This document shows, in pieces, positions 28,775 through 32,761 of a DNA stretch of 32,761 bases (the stretch's first letter is position 1; every line of letters begins with the position of its first letter). The stretch spans positions 1 to 32,761 of the forward strand of contig QIKE01000042.1 of assembly GCA_003232915.1 (NCBI GenBank), read 5' to 3'. The notes under the pieces are model-generated. The model made no database searches, was not told the DNA's origin, and saw only the letters and a program-made list of their open reading frames with translations. Source of the stretch: Bacteroidota bacterium. GTDB lineage: Bacteria > Bacteroidota > Bacteroidia > Bacteroidales > F082. The translations under genes were made by a program, and so were the position numbers.

Positions 28775-28790
28775 AGCTCTGTTAGGGGCT
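28775..28790. repeat. Short hairpin, possible relic of a dispersed intergenic repeat
   Basis: AGCTCT-GTTA-GGGGCT (6 bp with G.U pairs) in a 223-bp intergenic gap, followed by aaattttacaacccc. Confidence 0.3.
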
Positions 28791-28933
28791 AAATTTTACA
28801 ACCCCATACATCACAGGGAATAATAAAAAAGAGAATAAGTTTTAGCGTGGTTTTCGATGACGTAGCCGAAAATGATGACAAAACATAAAATAGTAATAAT
28901 CAATGATATGTAAAATTATAAACAGATGAACAT

Positions 28934-30181
28934 ATGAAAAAATTAAGAAGAAAAGTATATATGACAGCCGGTTACAATACCATTTCGTTGGGTACCGGAC
29001 GAAGAGAATTTAACCCGAAAAAACCCCGTCCTGGAATCGAACATTATATTAGAGAAGCCGGACAAGGTGTGCTGAAACAAATTGGGGGAGCCACAAATGT
29101 TGACGAATCGGTAATTGGAAACTTTATGGCAGGCCGCTTTAACAAACAGGGACATATTGATGGTTTTGTGCCGATGATTGACAAAGGTTTGTCAATGAAA
29201 CCGGCTGTCCGTGTTGAAGGCGCTTGTGCTTCGGGCGGTCTCTCTTTGATTACCGGAATAAATCATATCCTTGCAGAAACTTCCGATGTTGTTCTGTCGC
29301 TAGGAGTTGAAGTTCAAAATACTGTTAAAGCTATTTACGGGGCTGATATTCTTGCTATGGCAGGCTGGTTTCAGAAAAGAAAAACCGGACATGCTTATTT
29401 TTTCCCTGGACAATTTAGCGATAGAGCAGGAGCTTATTACGAAAAATACGGATATAATCGTTCGCGTAAAGGAATGGCTCGCTGGTATGCCAATGCGATA
29501 GAAAACGCACGCCTTGACCCGACAGCACAAGAAAATCATAACACCAACCCCGATCCTTACGGAACAGCACTGAAAATGCAACCCAATGGAAGAGCTTTTG
29601 TTGACAACCTGACGGTACTCGACTGCTCAAAGGTTTCCGACGGAGCTTCGGGTATTGCCATCTGCTCCGAAGAAGGCTTGAAACGTTCTGGCGTTGACAA
29701 AAAAGATGCCGTAGAAGTGATTGGTTTCGGCCATGCGGTGCGTGATATCACTAACGACCCCACCGATTTAACCGAACTCGAAACTATAAAATATTCTGCT
29801 CATCATGCTTTGGAAAATGCAGGTATTACCATTGATCAAGTGGGTACTATCGAAACTCACGACTGTTTCTCCATTGCCGGTATTTTGGCTGTTGAAGCAC
29901 TCGGCCTGGCTACCAAAGGCAAAGGTGCCGACTTTGTGGCCCACGGAAAAACAAACCGCAATAGTGAAATCCCTTTCAACACCACCGGCGGACTTATTGG
30001 TTGGGGACACCCCACCGGTGCAACAGGTGTACACCAGGGAGTTACTATTTGGCAGCAGCTGACAGGTAGAGCCGGTAACGCACAGATAAAAATTAGCGAC
30101 AACCGTCCTTACGGACTTACTATCAACATGGGTGGCGACGACGTTACAGTTACCTCAATCGTTTTCAAAAGGGGAGAATAA
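28934..30181 (+). CDS. Thiolase family protein / acetyl-CoA acetyltransferase
   Basis: 415 aa. VEGACASGGLSLITGI (nucleophilic Cys), ETHDCFSIAGILAVEALGL, GGLIGWGHPTGATGVHQGVTIWQQL, INMGGDDVTVTSIVFKR. Confidence 0.9.
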   Translation: MKKLRRKVYMTAGYNTISLGTGRREFNPKKPRPGIEHYIREAGQGVLKQIGGATNVDESVIGNFMAGRFNKQGHIDGFVPMIDKGLSMKPAVRVEGACASGGLSLITGINHILAETSDVVLSLGVEVQNTVKAIYGADILAMAGWFQKRKTGHAYFFPGQFSDRAGAYYEKYGYNRSRKGMARWYANAIENARLDPTAQENHNTNPDPYGTALKMQPNGRAFVDNLTVLDCSKVSDGASGIAICSEEGLKRSGVDKKDAVEVIGFGHAVRDITNDPTDLTELETIKYSAHHALENAGITIDQVGTIETHDCFSIAGILAVEALGLATKGKGADFVAHGKTNRNSEIPFNTTGGLIGWGHPTGATGVHQGVTIWQQLTGRAGNAQIKISDNRPYGLTINMGGDDVTVTSIVFKRGE

Positions 30182-30564
30182 TCGTTTTCTGTTGATTACT
30201 TTTATTAGTAAACCATGGATTTATATAATAGTCGCCATTTTTAACTATGCAGCCGAAATGACATAGTTAACATATTGAATATTATAGTATTAATATTTTT
30301 TAACCAAATAATAACAAAGCGTTACCTTCAGTATATCAATAAAATAAGATTTTATTATGAAAAATATTTGAATATCTACTAAATCCATTTTATATTATCA
30401 TGTTGATGTTTAGCATTATAGACCGGCTATAAAGTTATAATTAAATACTATTTTAATATCACTAATTGGTGTTCGACATTCAAAAAGGTAGAAAAGCTCA
30501 AAAGGCCATTATAGGGGTCAACCAAAGCCATCTTCCAAGAAGGCGGATTATTTACTTCCGAAAC

Positions 30565-31071
30565 TTATATATTAGCAACTGTCCAATATATAACGCATAG
30601 TATAAAGCCTTCAACCACAATAGAAACAATCATCATGGGAAGGGCAATTTTTCTTGAGCTATAATATTTTCGTAAAAGAAAAGCGCCGATAGGTAAAGAA
30701 ATTAATACAGGAGTAAGAAGGATAATTCCCCACATTCCGTAAAAGCGTCTAATTTTCACCAACGATTTATTCCAATGGGTAAATTTCCGGCGATACAATC
30801 GTTTTTGTTTTCGTTTTTTCCCCCATGCTCTAAACCCGTTTAATATTTTATCGTGAATCAAATTGTTGACAACAGGCATCAGATGCACAGAATACAAGAG
30901 CAGCAAAGTGCTAATATTATAATAGATTAGAAAGGCAAAAGTACCACCAATTATCAGTGAAAAATATGTATGCCAAAAATTAAGTTCAATTGCCAGCCCA
31001 TAAATAGGTGCGTAAAAGTACTTAATCATTGCCAAGAAAAAAACCTGGATCATTTTTAAAAACAGCGACAT
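30565..31071 (-). CDS. Small integral membrane protein (possibly small multidrug export family)
   Basis: 168 aa, several TM segments with a basic loop (AWGKKRKQKRLYRRKFTHWNKSLVKIRRFYGMWGIILLTPVLISLPIGAFLL). Family assignment is tentative. Confidence 0.7.
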   Translation of the reverse strand: MSLFLKMIQVFFLAMIKYFYAPIYGLAIELNFWHTYFSLIIGGTFAFLIYYNISTLLLLYSVHLMPVVNNLIHDKILNGFRAWGKKRKQKRLYRRKFTHWNKSLVKIRRFYGMWGIILLTPVLISLPIGAFLLRKYYSSRKIALPMMIVSIVVEGFILCVIYWTVANI

Positions 31072-31159
31072 ATACTTTCGTTAGACTGCAAAGGTAAAAG
31101 ATTATGATTATTATTAGCGAAAAGAAACAGGCAAACATATAATATTTCTTTTTCATTCG

Positions 31160-32575
31160 CTACATCACAAAACGCCAGAAAAATTTTGCCTGTATGGTGG
31201 TATATTCTTTTATAAAAAGCAGGTTCTGAGTATTGTAACCTTGATTAACTACAAAATAGAAGTTAGTTCCCTGTGTAGGAATCCAATTAATTCTAAAGTT
31301 AAGTAATCTTTCCTTGTCTTCTTTATTCCATTGTCCGAACAATGAACTGAACAAGTCCGGAGTTACGGCAAAATCGGCACGTCCACCAATTTCGTGAACA
31401 ACGAAATCGCCTTCGGGCAAATTTATTTTATGTCGAGTATATTGAGTACTGAATTTAATATGGCGGTTTAGCTGCCAAGCCAGTTGGTCTTTATAAATAG
31501 TTTGCATTCCGTTGTAAAATCTACCCCAATTTACGAAAGCCGAACCGTAAACTTGTCGTCCTTTGAAAGTTTTAAATTGTAATTCATAATCGGTAAACCA
31601 GTATTTACCAACAGAAATAATTACATTATCGTGCATTTCAAAATTTTTAGTCAGGTTTTCGGCCTTGCGTTGAATATTAAATTCAAATTGTTCACCGCTT
31701 TTTGTTTTGAAACCAAGGGGCTGAATTCTGACCACAACGACTGCAATTGATTTGTTATGTCGTCAATATAATAATAAAATCGAAAGATTTAATAATAAAT
31801 TGATTAATAAATCCGACTTTTTTAATCCGTGGTTTTATCCTAAAATCGACATTAAACATTTGGTAATGTCTTCGTCGCATAAATCCCACTTCGGGATTAA
31901 AATCTTCGTAGGCACGATTCCAAATAGCAGAACAATCAATGAAATCGTTAGGATAACCGAAAAATTAACGGCTGGCAAGTCCATATTTTTTTTCTTTGTT
32001 GGAAGTATAATTTTGTGAAACCGCACCATCGAAAGAAATATTTTTGTCTCCTCTGAAATGCGAATTGAAATATGTGCAATCGGTACCATACACTATGTTT
32101 TGTTGTTTGGGTTGCATTTTACTTACCATAATAATTCCAACACTTGATTCTTTAAAAATATCTTGTTTCCAGCGAATTACAGAATAGTTAATGGATGTAA
32201 TACTATCTTTGGATGCTGTTTGTAAGCTCATAGCTCCTATTATTTGTATTTTTTTCTGTAGCCATCATTCGTATTCCACCGTAAATTGGGCCAATACTAC
32301 GATCGGGAGACAGACCGATACTCGCGAATAAAAAGGTTGCATACTTTAACCCAGACCGAAATTGAAATAGTTTTTTCCTTCGAGAAAAAATTCACGTTTT
32401 TCGGGGTAATACAGCGAAAACCGAGTAAAATTTACCTGCATTCTGTCCGACTCAACTTGTGCGAAATCAGTGTTTACCGTAAGGTTTAACTTTAAAGTAG
32501 GCGTAATAAGAAAATTCACATCACCCCCTACATTACCGGGATAGAAGCCGGCAAACACAAATAAATTTAGATTTG
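31160..32575 (-). pseudogene. DUF5916 / carbohydrate-binding family 9-like protein, frameshifted
   Basis: Minus-strand fragments: NVGGDVNFLITPTLKLNLTVNTDFAQVESDRMQVNFTRFSLYYPEKREFFLEGKNYFNFGLG (32346-32558) and a C-terminal beta-barrel-like part FEFNIQRKAENLTKNFEM...FFWRFVM (31160-31735), with frame breaks between. Limits approximate. Confidence 0.75.
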
Positions 32576-32618
32576 CTTAGGCCAAAACGACTTATAAATA
32601 GAAGCAATATTAATTCTA

Positions 32619-32729
32619 CCCCGCTACCGCACGATTGTATCGTGTGGTAAAAAAATATATTAAAGCCCCGCTACCGCAAGTTTGTAACTTGTGGTAATAA
32701 CCCGCTACCGCACGATTGCATCGTATGGT
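32619..32729. repeat. Three REP-like palindromic units (CCCGCTACCGCAmmmm-TGY-mmmmTGTGGT)
   Basis: Stems at 32626-32648, 32673-32695 and 32707-32729. Each has a 10-bp stem, a 3-nt loop (TGT/TGT/TGC) and a CCCGCT leader. Confidence 0.9.
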
Positions 32730-32761
32730 TTATATACCAACAAAGGAGTAATTTTATTACT

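Noticed and set aside
30450-30564. Gene remnant (FDIQKGRKAQKAIIGVNQSHLPRRRIIYF)
   Set aside because: Too short and matches no family I recognise.
32619-32729. CRISPR array
   Set aside because: Only three units, spacers of 17 and 5 bp between units, units themselves palindromic and variable, and no cas genes.

Overview
This 32.8-kb AT-rich window appears to come from a Bacteroidetes (Bacteroidales-like) chromosome. The evidence is a T9SS C-terminal sorting domain, DUF4837 and DUF5916 family proteins, TAnnTTTG-type promoters and an IS1380-like transposase relic. Intact genes include PurL, a TPR-PAS histidine kinase, an S4-domain protein, Der, Era, an initiator tRNA-Met, TatA, a P-loop kinase, a LysM/MltD-type transglycosylase, a DUF4837-312aa-LRR gene cluster, CysS, and a crotonase/3-hydroxyacyl-CoA dehydrogenase/thiolase cluster. 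Between these are several decayed loci: an OmpR-type regulator plus histidine kinase, an IorA relic, an IS1380-like transposase, a small antitoxin-like gene and a DUF5916 gene. The signals I rate most worth following are: (1) a GC-rich ~157-nt non-coding block (147-303) that folds by hand into nested helices, including a 16-bp helix, next to an octamer tandem repeat (1-144); (2) three REP-like palindromes at the right edge whose stems differ by compensatory changes; (3) an LRR protein made of three modules separated by a recurring WW-x(n)-W-K/Q-x2-F motif; (4) two diverged copies of one intergenic sequence (about 12099-12260 and 16510-16670). No database search was run. All family calls are from reading the protein sequences.
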